From positions 29,511 to 93,510 of the forward strand of contig NZ_CP046157.1 in assembly GCF_016403105.1 (NCBI RefSeq): a stretch of DNA of 64,000 bases, given 5' to 3'. The DNA comes from Leptolyngbya sp. BL0902. GTDB lineage: Bacteria; Cyanobacteriota; Cyanobacteriia; Phormidesmidales; Phormidesmidaceae. Each line of letters begins with the position of its first letter. The stretch's first letter is position 1. The notes below the pieces were generated by a model. That model did not search any database. It was not told the DNA's origin and saw nothing but the letters and a program-made list of their open reading frames with translations. The position numbers and the translations under genes were made by a program. Below are positions 52,101 to 61,103 of the stretch, in pieces.

Positions 52101-52623
52101 TGGTCAAAGCAGTTCAGTGGGGCAGCGCATGACTGTCTTGGCTTCATTTTAGCAATTCTTCAAACCAGACTCGTTAGTTTTATGTCAGCGTATTAGCGTA
52201 CCACCTAGGCTTACACTACCCCACAGCATCAGGCCAAGATGGAAGAGTTGGCCATTGAAGTGGACTTGCCTCCTGCCGCTGATCTGTCTCTGTACCGAGC
52301 CAAACGGATAGCCATCGTTGGACGCGATTCCAAATCCTCAGCCTGATACCCGTGGCTCGCCTAGGCGGTGATGCCAACCATGCCGACTTTGCCTATGGTC
52401 ATTGTGTCGAGAAAGCATGGTTTTGGACACCCGCCGCCTTGCTTCCAGGGCCGGGTGTGATTTGGGAAGCGTTGGGGCCAAACGCCGAAGGATTTTGTAT
52501 TCCTTTCAAGGTTGAAGCAGGCCATGGGTTTGGCACAGATGGATACTTTGCCTGCTTCAAAGCAAGGCTCCTGGCTGTACGCTTCATTGCTTATGAGTCA
52601 TAACCTGGCCAGCTACCTAGACG
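52101..52623. other. Intergenic region with short unsupported frames
   Basis: 523 bases between the AraC gene and the end of parB. A 35-codon forward frame (52239-52346, MEELAIEVDLPPAADLSLYR) and an 83-codon forward frame at 52352-52603 are open, but neither has a clear ribosome site or recognisable domain. They may be remnants at the edge of the plasmid module. No repeat or tRNA seen. Confidence 0.4.
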
Positions 52624-53586
52624 CTAATCTCCCGGCTCTAATAGGGCATTAAGTTGACTCAACAGCTTCTCTAGCCGCTTGCGCTTCTGGGGTTTATCTA
52701 GGATAGTCTTAGCCTGCTTGGCCAGTTTTAGGGTTCGATCCAGTTCATCCAGAATAGGCTGATGCTCTGATTCTACCTTTGGTGGGGTGTCAGCCTTGAG
52801 GGATTGAACCCGTTCTTTTACTTGGCGAAACGATAGCTTTTGTTCTAGCACTTCGTTCAGTAACTGGGAACGCTTCGATGCATCCTTGAGCTTACTAATT
52901 TCAACCGCACAGGAGTAGGACAGTTGCCCCTCTAGATGGGCTTGCTTGAGTGCGTCGGGCAGTGAGAGTGTCCTTAGATTCTTGGTTCGGAACGTCTGGA
53001 GACTAATATTGAATGCCTCCAGGATGGACTGGATTTCTAGAATGGCGTCGCTCGGTGCTACGTCGCACCGAGTCAGTCGATCAGGATGACCTTCGACTTG
53101 AATCACCGAAATGGCTTGGTCACGAGAGACACCGAGCCTTGACTCAATCAGCGTGAGAATGCCTTCAGTCTCTTCTAGTTTACTCAGGTCTTCTCGTTGT
53201 AAGTTTTCAACTAGGGCAAACTCTAAGGCATCTTCATCGCTGTATTCCTCAACAATACAGCGCACCTCTTTCAACCCAGCCTGCTTCGCCGCTCGCCAGC
53301 GTCGTTCCCCAGCCACAATCTGATAGGAACCGTCTGCGAGTTGGCGCACATTCAGCGCACCTCGAAAGCCATCCTTTTGGAAGGATGCCGCCAGTTGGTC
53401 AATGCCTGCCTGGGAGAAAAAACGCCGTGGCTGCTGCGGGTTCGGTTGGAGTTGGCTGACAGGTAGCAATATGGATCGTTGGTCATCACTCGATTGGGCC
53501 TTTACTTCAGGAGTATTGACAAGTCCACCTAAAATCCCCCGGCCTTGTAGGTTGAATCCAGTTGGCTTTGGCTTCTGCGATCCCAC
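52624..53586 (-). CDS. parB: ParB/RepB/Spo0J family partition protein
   Basis: About 320 residues from the GTG at 53586, which has GGAG seven bases upstream; a TTG at 53601 is also in frame. The ParB N-domain is intact: LLPVSQLQPNPQQPRRFF, IVAGERRWRAAKQAGL (the CTPase GERRxRA motif) and ALVENLQREDLSKLEETEG. The central helix-turn-helix is around LSYSCAVEISKL, and a basic helical C-terminus follows. ParB binds parS and loads ParA for plasmid or chromosome segregation. A parS-like palindrome lies inside this gene at 53051-53072 and another upstream of parA. Gene order parA-parB is standard. Confidence 0.92.
   Translation of the reverse strand: MGSQKPKPTGFNLQGRGILGGLVNTPEVKAQSSDDQRSILLPVSQLQPNPQQPRRFFSQAGIDQLAASFQKDGFRGALNVRQLADGSYQIVAGERRWRAAKQAGLKEVRCIVEEYSDEDALEFALVENLQREDLSKLEETEGILTLIESRLGVSRDQAISVIQVEGHPDRLTRCDVAPSDAILEIQSILEAFNISLQTFRTKNLRTLSLPDALKQAHLEGQLSYSCAVEISKLKDASKRSQLLNEVLEQKLSFRQVKERVQSLKADTPPKVESEHQPILDELDRTLKLAKQAKTILDKPQKRKRLEKLLSQLNALLEPGD
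53051..53072. promoter_or_regulatory. parS-like 22-bp palindrome inside parB (one mismatch)
   Basis: CTCGGTGCTAC followed by GTCGCACCGAG. The halves are complementary except for one position. It is the same 22-mer as the perfect palindrome at 54480-54501, with one base changed, and it encodes LTRCDVAPSD in ParB. Centromere sites inside or beside parAB are common. Confidence 0.65.
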
Positions 53587-53641
53587 AACACTTCTCCACA
53601 ACGTGATTGGTTTACTTGGCTTGAACCGTTGATGCTTAGAT

Positions 53642-54430
53642 TTAGGCTGTTGCGATATCGCTTAAGGTATTCGCGATGGTCGCTAAGGTCTCAACGGCTG
53701 GATGTTTGGGTGCGTAGGCCGCTAAGGGGAGATGTTCGCTCGTCGCATTCGCAAAGTCTGTCCTGCGAGGAACGGGGGGGAAGACTACTGTGTCCTTGAA
53801 GCTCGTTGAGGTTCCCTTCAGTTGCTCAAATACATCTGTAATCGTTTTCAAGGCTCGACGGGATTGGGATGTGCGTTCGTCATACATCGTGGGGACGGCC
53901 CCGATAACCTGTAATTCTTGGTTAATTTGCTGAGCAATTTCGTAGGTTGTCTGTAGCAAGTTGATGGTAGCCTCAACCGACTTATACTCTGTCTGAATGG
54001 GAATCACTAAGTAGTGAGCAGCCACGAGACAGTTGATAGACAGGAGCCCTAATGATGGGGGGCAGTCAATCAGGATTAAGTCGTATTGGCTTGAGACGCT
54101 AGAGAGAACTTGCTCTAGTCGATACTCACGTCGAAGCACAGCTGCGAGTTCTAGCTCAGCATGAGACAGATAGATATTGGCTGGGATTAGGCTGCATCCA
54201 AATACATCGTTCATTACGACTGTCGATTGCTGCTTGACTAGGCCATGGTAGATTGTCGATTCCATCTCAAAGGGATTGAGACCCAAGAACGTAGTTAAAG
54301 ACGCCTGGGGATCCATATCTACCATCAAGACTCGCTTACCTGCTGCCTGTAAGTGGTGCGCTAGATTCATCGTCAGCGTAGATTTACCAACGCCCCCAGA
54401 CATATTGAAAAGTGCAATGACTTTGCCCAC
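53642..54430 (-). CDS. parA: ParA family partition ATPase
   Basis: 262 residues, GTG start at 54430. The Walker-type site reads FNMSGGVGKSTLTMNLA: a deviant Walker A in which the usual signature Lys of KGGVGK is Ser, as often seen in cyanobacterial plasmid ParA proteins. Walker A' VLMVDMDPQAS and Walker B YDLILIDCPPSLG follow. There is no N-terminal DNA-binding domain, so it is of the short ParA type. It lies 55 bp before parB on the same strand, with a parS-like palindrome 50 bp upstream. Confidence 0.92.
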   Translation of the reverse strand: MGKVIALFNMSGGVGKSTLTMNLAHHLQAAGKRVLMVDMDPQASLTTFLGLNPFEMESTIYHGLVKQQSTVVMNDVFGCSLIPANIYLSHAELELAAVLRREYRLEQVLSSVSSQYDLILIDCPPSLGLLSINCLVAAHYLVIPIQTEYKSVEATINLLQTTYEIAQQINQELQVIGAVPTMYDERTSQSRRALKTITDVFEQLKGTSTSFKDTVVFPPVPRRTDFANATSEHLPLAAYAPKHPAVETLATIANTLSDIATA

Positions 54431-54479
54431 CTAAGCACCTGCTCAATTCAGCACAGGTTGATTTTAGTCGGAATTATGG

Positions 54480-54501
54480 CTCGGTGCTACGTAGCACCGA
54501 G
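54480..54501. promoter_or_regulatory. Perfect 22-bp palindrome, candidate parS centromere
   Basis: CTCGGTGCTAC followed directly by its exact complement GTAGCACCGAG. It lies 50 bp upstream of the parA start. The near-identical copy inside parB makes chance unlikely. It differs from the chromosomal parS consensus (TGTTTCACGTGAAACA), as expected for a plasmid-specific ParB. Confidence 0.7.
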
Positions 54502-54582
54502 CTATCGCCTTAGCATCCTACCCCACTGTCCAATCGTTATTTTGGGGCTGAGCCATGGAATCTAACGCGCCCTCTAGGATGA

Positions 54583-54621
54583 GCGGTAGGCTCTGAGAAA
54601 GCTTGGAGCAGAGCCTACCGC
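54583..54621. repeat. 13-bp perfect inverted repeat (hairpin)
   Basis: GCGGTAGGCTCTG (54583-54595) and CAGAGCCTACCGC (54609-54621), with a 13-nt loop. No T-run follows on either strand, so it is unlikely to be a simple terminator. It is 80 bp from the parS-like site and could be part of the replication or partition control region. Confidence 0.6.
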
Positions 54622-55273
54622 CGAAATAAAGCCAAGCTCAGCATCCGGCCATGACGGGCCATGGTCTAGTCCATCTGCACGTCCGCTTTCGCTCTAGCTG
54701 GAGTCCAAACCAGTTCTGAGGATTGAGCGGAGAGCTAAGTATATCTGAATAACGTGCTGGCATTGAGTAACAAGGTTGAGCATGGGGGCTCATCCATCAA
54801 GGTCAATCTTGCCCAACAATAGTTGGGAAGATTTTCCCTCCTCCATCGCCTCCGTATCTGCCTACATCTGTCCGTCTCCGGGAGGCGTCTGTCCCACTAG
54901 AGCAAACATCTGTACGCTATGACAGTTAGCCTCAACTCATCTTGTTTTGCCGCATCGAGACAAGGTCTCATCGCAGCAGATCATGACCCTCAGCACCCCC
55001 TCAACTAGAGCCAGGGTTCAGTGCACCATCTTGCCGCCACCGAGTCTTTGCCAAGGTCGGCATCAGTACCCAACGGGTGACATTGCCCCCTGGCCTAGAG
55101 GGCCGTCAATTGACCATGATGTCACCTGGAATGCGTTGCCCAAACTCAGCGTGAGCTGTTGATTTCAAGGCGAGTTTCAAAGACGAAGACACGGGTGGGT
55201 GAGCAACAAGACAGGCTGAACTAGTCCTGTTTCGGGTCTGGGTCAGCCCTCGGTCTTAGGAGCCGCGTCAAGC

Positions 55274-55528
55274 TTAGCGGGTGCGGCGCATCTCCTAGAT
55301 CTTGTCATACGCCTCAGCCACAGCCTGAGCATTGCTGAATCCGTAGTAGGTTTTCAGGTTTGCTCGAATCGTGGCCAAAGGCAGGTTGCCATAGTCGGCA
55401 TTGAACTACGCTTTGAACACTGTCCAATCAAAGGCCGCACCATCCATCTCAAACTGGGCATTGGCCCACCGTTCGTTCTCCACTCGCCAAAGAGATTCTG
55501 ACGTAGCGCACAGGCGCGGCTCGGTCAT
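55274..55528 (-). pseudogene. Decayed small gene with two in-frame stops
   Basis: From the ATG at 55528 the frame reads RWANAQFEMDGAAFDWTVFK, a TAG (55406-55408), then LATIRANLKTYYGFSNAQAV and AEAYDKI, a TAG (55295-55297), and ends RRTR with TAA. The 85-codon length is in frame throughout and the composition is protein-like, so these are probably nonsense mutations in a former gene. Family unknown. It lies just downstream of the replication gene in the plasmid module. Confidence 0.55.
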
Positions 55529-55645
55529 CGCCTCCACCGTCCTAATTCACAAGCCCTAAAGAACGTTACCGCTTGCACTCCATCCTAAAGTGCCCCCACG
55601 AGATCCGAAGTCTGTGGAGTTCCCGTACAGTTCTATAATTGGGCC

Positions 55646-58600
55646 TTATCCCGCCAGTTCTAGGGCCATCAGGTCAGCGAGAGGCACGGTTCGCACTGTT
55701 TGTACGATGGGATTCTGGAGTTGAATCGTCGCTGACTCGCCTTCGGTGGTCAGCACCAACCAAACTCCTAGGGACGCCCCCCACCGAACGTGCTGCCCGA
55801 CCCACGAATCATCGGTTTTAGGGAGGTTCAAGGTGTCACAGCCCCTCAATGTATGGTCATTAACCATCGGGGGTGTGTCAGAGGTTGAGGCTTGATGATT
55901 GCTGGCATTCCGCCGTTCGGCCCGACGGGCAAGGATGGCCAGGGCTTGAGCCTTAGCGTCGGGGTCAATCTGGTAGATGCGGATGCGTTTTGGGTGGCCC
56001 TGTCGGGTCTGTCGGGACGTGGTGGGCAAGCCCATCTGGTCAAGGAGTTGGCCGAGGATTTGCTGGGGCCGCATCTCTGGCTTGAGCGCCACGTTGAGAG
56101 CGGCTTTGACCTGGGGCGCTAGGGCCAGGGCTTGAGCGGCAAACTGAGCCAGGAACTCATCATCGCTCAGCCATTCGTTTGGGTTATGGATCCATTCCTC
56201 TAGGCCAAGGCGCACCCTAACCTGACGCCTGAGTTCAGCAGTAGAAATGTCCCAGGGACACAAGCCCAGATGGTGCTGGGCCTGTCGCTCTACCGAACGC
56301 ACGACGGCAGCGCTGGCGGTTTCGGGATACAAGAAGGCTTCAAGTTCGAGTAACTGGCCCCGATAGCGTCCGTGATTATCGAGCAACACCAGCTCAGCCG
56401 TCACTTGGTCGAGGGGAATGGCATAGAACTCGGCGAGGTGCCATTTGTCTAGGGCCAGCCGTTCCTCGGTATCGAGGTGTTCGGCGGTTTCGAGCGCCTG
56501 GGCTTGGCTGGCGGTGAGGTTCGCCGCAGCGGCGGTGGCTCTGGCTTCAGAAGCCTTGATTTGGAGTCGAGCTTCAGCCATCTGACGTTTGGCCTCCTGG
56601 TGCGTGTCGAGTCGTTCAATGGTGAGATGGTGTCCTTCGTGGATCAGCCGTACCTTGAGGGCAGAACGCAGCGATAGCATGGAGCGGTTGCGCTGGGCTT
56701 CGAGGGTGGCCCAGAGGTGGACGTGGGGATTGAGCCAGTCGTAGTCGGTGAGGTGACTGGTGAGGGCTCCGAGGCTGGCGGCGGTCATCTGGGCGGTGGC
56801 GGTAGCCTTGTCCTGGAGGAGCTTTTTCAAGCGTAGCGGATTGGTTTCACGACCGACCTTAGAAAAGTTACGACCACCCTTGGCACACCACACCACACGT
56901 GGGACGGGCTGTCGCACCCTGGCTAGGGCTTGGCTCATATCGGCATCGGTGCTGCTGGCTCCCCAAAACAGGCCGTAGACCTGGTCGAAATGCTCCACCT
57001 CAATCGACACGCCCGTGCCCATACTGGGCGTAGCAATGACCACGGGATAGTCGGTGATGGTGGTGTTGGGATCCATAATGACGGCTTTTTCAAGCTCACC
57101 GCTGCTGGTGTCGCTGTTGAGCAGTAGCACCGTCAACCGAGCCGCTTCGAGGTCGGTGATTAAACGGTCGAGGCGCTTGCTTCCGGCCTTAGAATCCGTG
57201 GCGATGAAGACCCGTTGTCCGGCCTGAACCGCTTCCAGCAGTCGAGCGGTGATGGCACTGGCGTCCGGGGCTTCGATGAAGGTGACGGGCCAGGGGTCAA
57301 CCTTGGCTTCGTTGACCAGCAGCCAGAGAGGAGTGCCCTCGCCTCGCAGGTGGGCCAGGTAGTCGAGACAGGGTTTATCCAGATCCGCATCGGCCACAAT
57401 GACGCGCTTAGCGGCCTGCACCAGTTGGGTGAATCGTGCCAGTAGGACGGGTCGTGCGCCCTCTTTATTGCAGGTGGAACTGGTGAGTAGGTGCCGCATC
57501 AACTGCACAAACTCATCGAGGATCAGGTCACAGCCGCGAAACTTCTCCAGGTCAATGGCCAGCAGCGTACCGTCCACGCATCCCCCAATGCGCAGGGTGT
57601 AGCCGTCGCCGTTAATGAACTCGCCTTTAAGTCGGTCGAGGTCACCCCGGTAGTTGACGCCTAGGCGACGACAGAGATTCCGCATCAGCACGATGCGGTG
57701 TCCGAGGGCGAGGGTGGTGTCTCCGTCGGCTACTAAATCGGCGATGAGGTTGGTTTTGCCCGTGCCCTTCGCCGAACGCAGGGCAATGATGCCTGTTTGG
57801 GGAAGGGATGCGGCATCGAGGGTATCGAGGTCACGGGTGTTGACCTGCATGGAGGGAAGCAGGGTGCCCAGGGCGCTATCAAGGGCCACCTTCAGCCGCC
57901 ATTCGTCCAAAGTCAGCGCTCGGTCAATGGCCTGGTGCAGCGCTGCTGTGCCTACGTTGGCCACCAGGTCATCGAGCCCCTTGCCTTGTGCGGCTGACCA
58001 TTCCACCATCTGTACCACATAGCCTGCGGCGGCCAACAGCCCGCCAAATCGAAAGAGTGCGCCCGTCACCCGTCGCTTTGCCGTCGCTTTGGTGTCTTGG
58101 TCAAAGGCGAGGTAAACCGGGCGGCCTGGGGTAGCGATGACCTTCACATCCTCGACCAGTTCCGGGGGACAGGGATGGCCTAGGGCATCTTTGACCCGAT
58201 AGCCCGCATTCACCCCCACTAGAGCGATGGCCGCATAGCCCGCACTGAGGGCGCAGCCTGCCTTTTTAGCCCCTTCGGTAATTAGAATCGGAGCCTCTGG
58301 CATGGCGCACCACCAGGCCCAGAAGCCCTCGTCCATGGCTTTGACGGCACTCAGTAAGCTCCTGGTGTCTCCGAGGGCTGTCCGCATCCGTTGACGGTAG
58401 GCTTGACCATAGCCATGGCGCGTTGCAATCTTCAAGCCCACGCGCCAGGACACCTTCAGAAACAACGCCCGTGGCTTTTGACCTTCCGGGGAACTGTACT
58501 TCTTAGCCTTGCCTTTGTGGTCGAGGTCGGGAGTATCAGCCTTGAACTGGCCCCAGTCCAGCGGTGCCCAGTCGTTGAGGGGGTCAAGTCCTGAGACCCA

Positions 58601-58810
58601 CCATCCGCCATTCACCGATTGCTCGTAGCGACGCAGAACATGGCTCACCGCTCCGGTCACGTACTGCTGAGACCAGCCCCCAAAGCCTGCAAGCTTATCG
58701 CCCACCAGGCATTCGAGTACGGCCTCACCTGCAAGGCTGCTGACGTTGGCGGTAATCAGTTCGGGCTTGACGCAGGATTGTCGCCATTCGTGGAGATGGA
58801 TAGCTTTCAT
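55646..58810 (-). CDS. Plasmid replication protein, CyRepA1 family (primase-helicase-like)
   Basis: 1054 residues. The N-terminal third holds a DUF3854/TOPRIM-like domain: APILITEGAKKAGCALSAGY near 175 and GRPVYLAFDQDT near 230. A helicase part follows with Walker A RSAKGTGKTNLIAD near 345 and a DExx box GCDLILDEFVQLM. The middle and C-terminal helical regions (SEARATAAAANLTASQAQAL) are typical of the cyanobacterial CyRepA1 group. It probably primes and initiates plasmid replication. With parAB and parS-like sites next to it, this forms a complete plasmid maintenance module. Full length, no frame lesions seen. Confidence 0.85.
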   Translation of the reverse strand: MKAIHLHEWRQSCVKPELITANVSSLAGEAVLECLVGDKLAGFGGWSQQYVTGAVSHVLRRYEQSVNGGWWVSGLDPLNDWAPLDWGQFKADTPDLDHKGKAKKYSSPEGQKPRALFLKVSWRVGLKIATRHGYGQAYRQRMRTALGDTRSLLSAVKAMDEGFWAWWCAMPEAPILITEGAKKAGCALSAGYAAIALVGVNAGYRVKDALGHPCPPELVEDVKVIATPGRPVYLAFDQDTKATAKRRVTGALFRFGGLLAAAGYVVQMVEWSAAQGKGLDDLVANVGTAALHQAIDRALTLDEWRLKVALDSALGTLLPSMQVNTRDLDTLDAASLPQTGIIALRSAKGTGKTNLIADLVADGDTTLALGHRIVLMRNLCRRLGVNYRGDLDRLKGEFINGDGYTLRIGGCVDGTLLAIDLEKFRGCDLILDEFVQLMRHLLTSSTCNKEGARPVLLARFTQLVQAAKRVIVADADLDKPCLDYLAHLRGEGTPLWLLVNEAKVDPWPVTFIEAPDASAITARLLEAVQAGQRVFIATDSKAGSKRLDRLITDLEAARLTVLLLNSDTSSGELEKAVIMDPNTTITDYPVVIATPSMGTGVSIEVEHFDQVYGLFWGASSTDADMSQALARVRQPVPRVVWCAKGGRNFSKVGRETNPLRLKKLLQDKATATAQMTAASLGALTSHLTDYDWLNPHVHLWATLEAQRNRSMLSLRSALKVRLIHEGHHLTIERLDTHQEAKRQMAEARLQIKASEARATAAAANLTASQAQALETAEHLDTEERLALDKWHLAEFYAIPLDQVTAELVLLDNHGRYRGQLLELEAFLYPETASAAVVRSVERQAQHHLGLCPWDISTAELRRQVRVRLGLEEWIHNPNEWLSDDEFLAQFAAQALALAPQVKAALNVALKPEMRPQQILGQLLDQMGLPTTSRQTRQGHPKRIRIYQIDPDAKAQALAILARRAERRNASNHQASTSDTPPMVNDHTLRGCDTLNLPKTDDSWVGQHVRWGASLGVWLVLTTEGESATIQLQNPIVQTVRTVPLADLMALELAG

Positions 58811-60156
58811 CGCACCACCTCCATATCTGAATGGGGCAAAACGAAAGCCGTCAGGGCAATCGTGGCAACGTGCAGGACGTGGGGCACATCACAGGACAAA
58901 CACCAGACATGGGCTGGTCGAACTCGATCTAAAACCGTAGGCATGGGTAATTCTGAGGGGCAGAAACCGCGCCCGAGCACAGGAGGACGTTCCCTATTCC
59001 GGTGCCTGCCAGGGCCACGCGGCTGACCTCAACGGAGCTTTCGTCACATCGGGTGAGAAAGGTAAGGTGCAAGGGGTAGAACGCCTGCTGCACAGCAACG
59101 GACGTGGGTGGACAAAGGGTGTGGCTGAACCATGCGGATGACTGGCTTGACCTGACGGGATTCTCGTCCGAAAGATAGATTTTTCTGACAGGGTGCCGCG
59201 ATCTAGACAGCCAAGAATGGCCAAACGCATTGAAAAGTCTGGGATTCCCCGATTTCAAAAAATAGGCGCAACAAAACGGGCGCACTATTGCGCTACTGAT
59301 CTGAGTCAGTTATGATGATGGGGAATTGTTTTTTACGAACGACTCCGGCACGTCCCTGTGGCGTGTTCTCAATAGGTGGGCAAGGCGATAGCACATTTCT
59401 TGGCGGGAACGGCTATCGTTTTTGCTTTTTAAAGGGTTCGTTCCAATCGGTTCACATCATCATCATCACCTCCTGTATTTGGCCTAGTTTACCGGATCGC
59501 TCCAAGGGATGCATCTTTGTCTAATGGGTGAAAAGTCCTTATGCGAACGATAGAGGACAACGGCCAGCGCCATTATCACATCCCACCCAGTATTGATCAT
59601 CCAGGCTCGGTTGTGAACCGGACGGCGATGCCTCGCAAGAGGGCTGTCATGGCTAGTGGGTTAGTCATGGGGCCTCACTGGATAGTTGCCACGGTTACCC
59701 TCCAAGGTCGATAACCTGCTGTCGGAGTTGCTAAACCTCCATCCTCAAGAGGTCAGGCTCGGCAGAGGCTTCCCCCAACAGAATAGGGCCGACTTGGTCT
59801 ATTACAGCCTCTGGGCCAGGAAGGCATTACGGTCAGACTTGCTTCGACAACCCCAAAGACGGCATCAAAGTGCATCTCTAGGGTTTCAGTAGCCAGGGTG
59901 ATGCAAAGTTGCAGGGCTTGTTAGTTGCCCCGGTGGGATTGCCAATGCCAGTAGGCAATGACCACATTGAGGGGTAATGCCCGGATTCTGGTTTGCCCCG
60001 TCATTTGTCCTGTTGGTTCTACCAACGATAGGTTGCAGACCAGTTCACAACTTAGTTATTTTTGCAACAATTATAAGTATCCTTATTGCCGTGTCCCCAT
60101 CGCAGTCCCTCTGCGACCGCTCTTTCCTCCATGCAATTCTCCGCCTAGCTAATTCA
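58811..60156. other. Long gene-poor region between the replication gene and an IS5 element
   Basis: About 1.35 kb. It should include the promoter of the replication gene. Short frames occur (58993-59285 reverse, 59312-59524 forward, 59686-59892 forward) but lack ribosome sites and recognisable features. Around 59720-59960 the reverse strand gives stop-interrupted protein-like text (QALQLCITLATETLEMHFDA), perhaps a decayed gene. No iterons were found by eye. Confidence 0.4.
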
Positions 60157-61066
60157 GAGGGCGTTTGAAAAGGGGGTAGGGTGTAGCGAATTACGCTAGA
60201 CGCCGCACCATGATCCGGATCATGGCGATTTTGAGCATGGCCTCGGCATTTTCGGGAAGTTGCTCGTAGTCCTGCACCAGTCGTCGTGACCAGCGCAACC
60301 AGCCAAAGGTGCGCTCCACAATCCAACGTTTTTTGACGAGAACAAACCCCTTAGCCTCCTTGGGCCGTAACACGACCTCGACAATCCAGCCCAAGGTGTC
60401 CATCGTCCACTGGAGAAACTTAAACCCGCTGTAGCCCCCATCCACCCACACCAAATAAATGCGGGCCATGGCCGCTCCCATCTGATGAAGTTTGTGCAAT
60501 GCTAGTTTCCCACCGTCTCGTTCGCCGACACTCGCTGCTGTAATCACCACCGCCATCACCAAGCCCAAGGTATCGACTACGCAATGCCGCTTCCGTCCCT
60601 TCGTCTTTTTGGCCGCATCAAAGCCCACGGCTCGATGCACCATGGGCGCAGTGGCGACGCTTTGACTGTCCAAAATCACCTCTGATGGGCTTTCCGGTCG
60701 TCCTTCCGACACCCGTATCCAGGCCCGTAATCGGTCGTGAATTACATCCCAGGTGCCGTCGTTCACCCACCTCCGATAGTACGTGTAGACGGTTTGCCAC
60801 GCCGGAAAGTCGCTCGGTAGATCTCGCCAACTGCACCCTTGCTTGACAAGGTAGAAGATGGCGTTCAGCACCGCCCATAAGCACACCGTTCGGGGCCGAC
60901 CTCCGAGCTTAGCCGGGGGCAATAGGGGAGCAATCAACTCAAACTGGTCGCGGGTCAAGTTGCTGGTGTAGGCTTTACTCATGGCTCTCACGGGGTTGAA
61001 CGTTTGTATGTACAGCCTATACCGTGTGAGCTTTTTTACTGACTATGCGGCTTTTCAAACGCCCTC
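60157..61066 (-). mobile_element. Complete IS5-family insertion sequence (IS1031-like), 910 bp
   Basis: The 16-bp terminal inverted repeats are perfect: GAGGGCGTTTGAAAAG (60157-60172) and its complement (61051-61066). The target TCA is duplicated directly outside both ends, fitting the TNA target of the IS1031 subgroup. It carries one intact transposase. The right end is 37 bp from the start of the P-type ATPase gene. Confidence 0.9.
60191..60982 (-). CDS. IS5-family transposase
   Basis: 263 residues from the ATG at 60982 (a GTG three codons upstream is in frame). The N-terminus LTRDQFELIAPLLPPAKLGG and the following WRDLPSDFPAWQTVYTYYRR are the IS5 DNA-binding region. The catalytic elements are VILDSQSVATAP (first Asp), VWVDGGYSG (second Asp) and RWIVERTFGWLRWSRRL (Glu). 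The single uninterrupted frame distinguishes it from IS5 groups that need a frameshift. Intact, so probably functional. Confidence 0.93.
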   Translation of the reverse strand: MSKAYTSNLTRDQFELIAPLLPPAKLGGRPRTVCLWAVLNAIFYLVKQGCSWRDLPSDFPAWQTVYTYYRRWVNDGTWDVIHDRLRAWIRVSEGRPESPSEVILDSQSVATAPMVHRAVGFDAAKKTKGRKRHCVVDTLGLVMAVVITAASVGERDGGKLALHKLHQMGAAMARIYLVWVDGGYSGFKFLQWTMDTLGWIVEVVLRPKEAKGFVLVKKRWIVERTFGWLRWSRRLVQDYEQLPENAEAMLKIAMIRIMVRRLA

Positions 61067-61103
61067 TCAACGGTTTCGCTTCATTCTGTGCGAAGGCTTG
61101 GCC

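Larger units (their letters stand above)
54431..55273. other. Gene-poor region upstream of parA, possible partition/replication control region
   Basis: About 840 bases with no convincing gene. It contains the parS-like palindrome at 54480 and a long hairpin at 54583-54621, listed separately. A 71-codon frame at 54947 has no supporting signal. I see no iteron array or DnaA-box cluster. Its position between parAB and the replication gene suggests cis-acting replication functions. Confidence 0.45.

Noticed and set aside
52352..52603. 83-codon forward frame before parB
   Set aside because: No ribosome site, no recognisable domain; the reverse strand is equally open. Kept only as a note in the gap entry.
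59686..59892. 68-codon forward frame in the gap after the replication gene
   Set aside because: No start signal; the reverse strand looks like a decayed reading frame instead.
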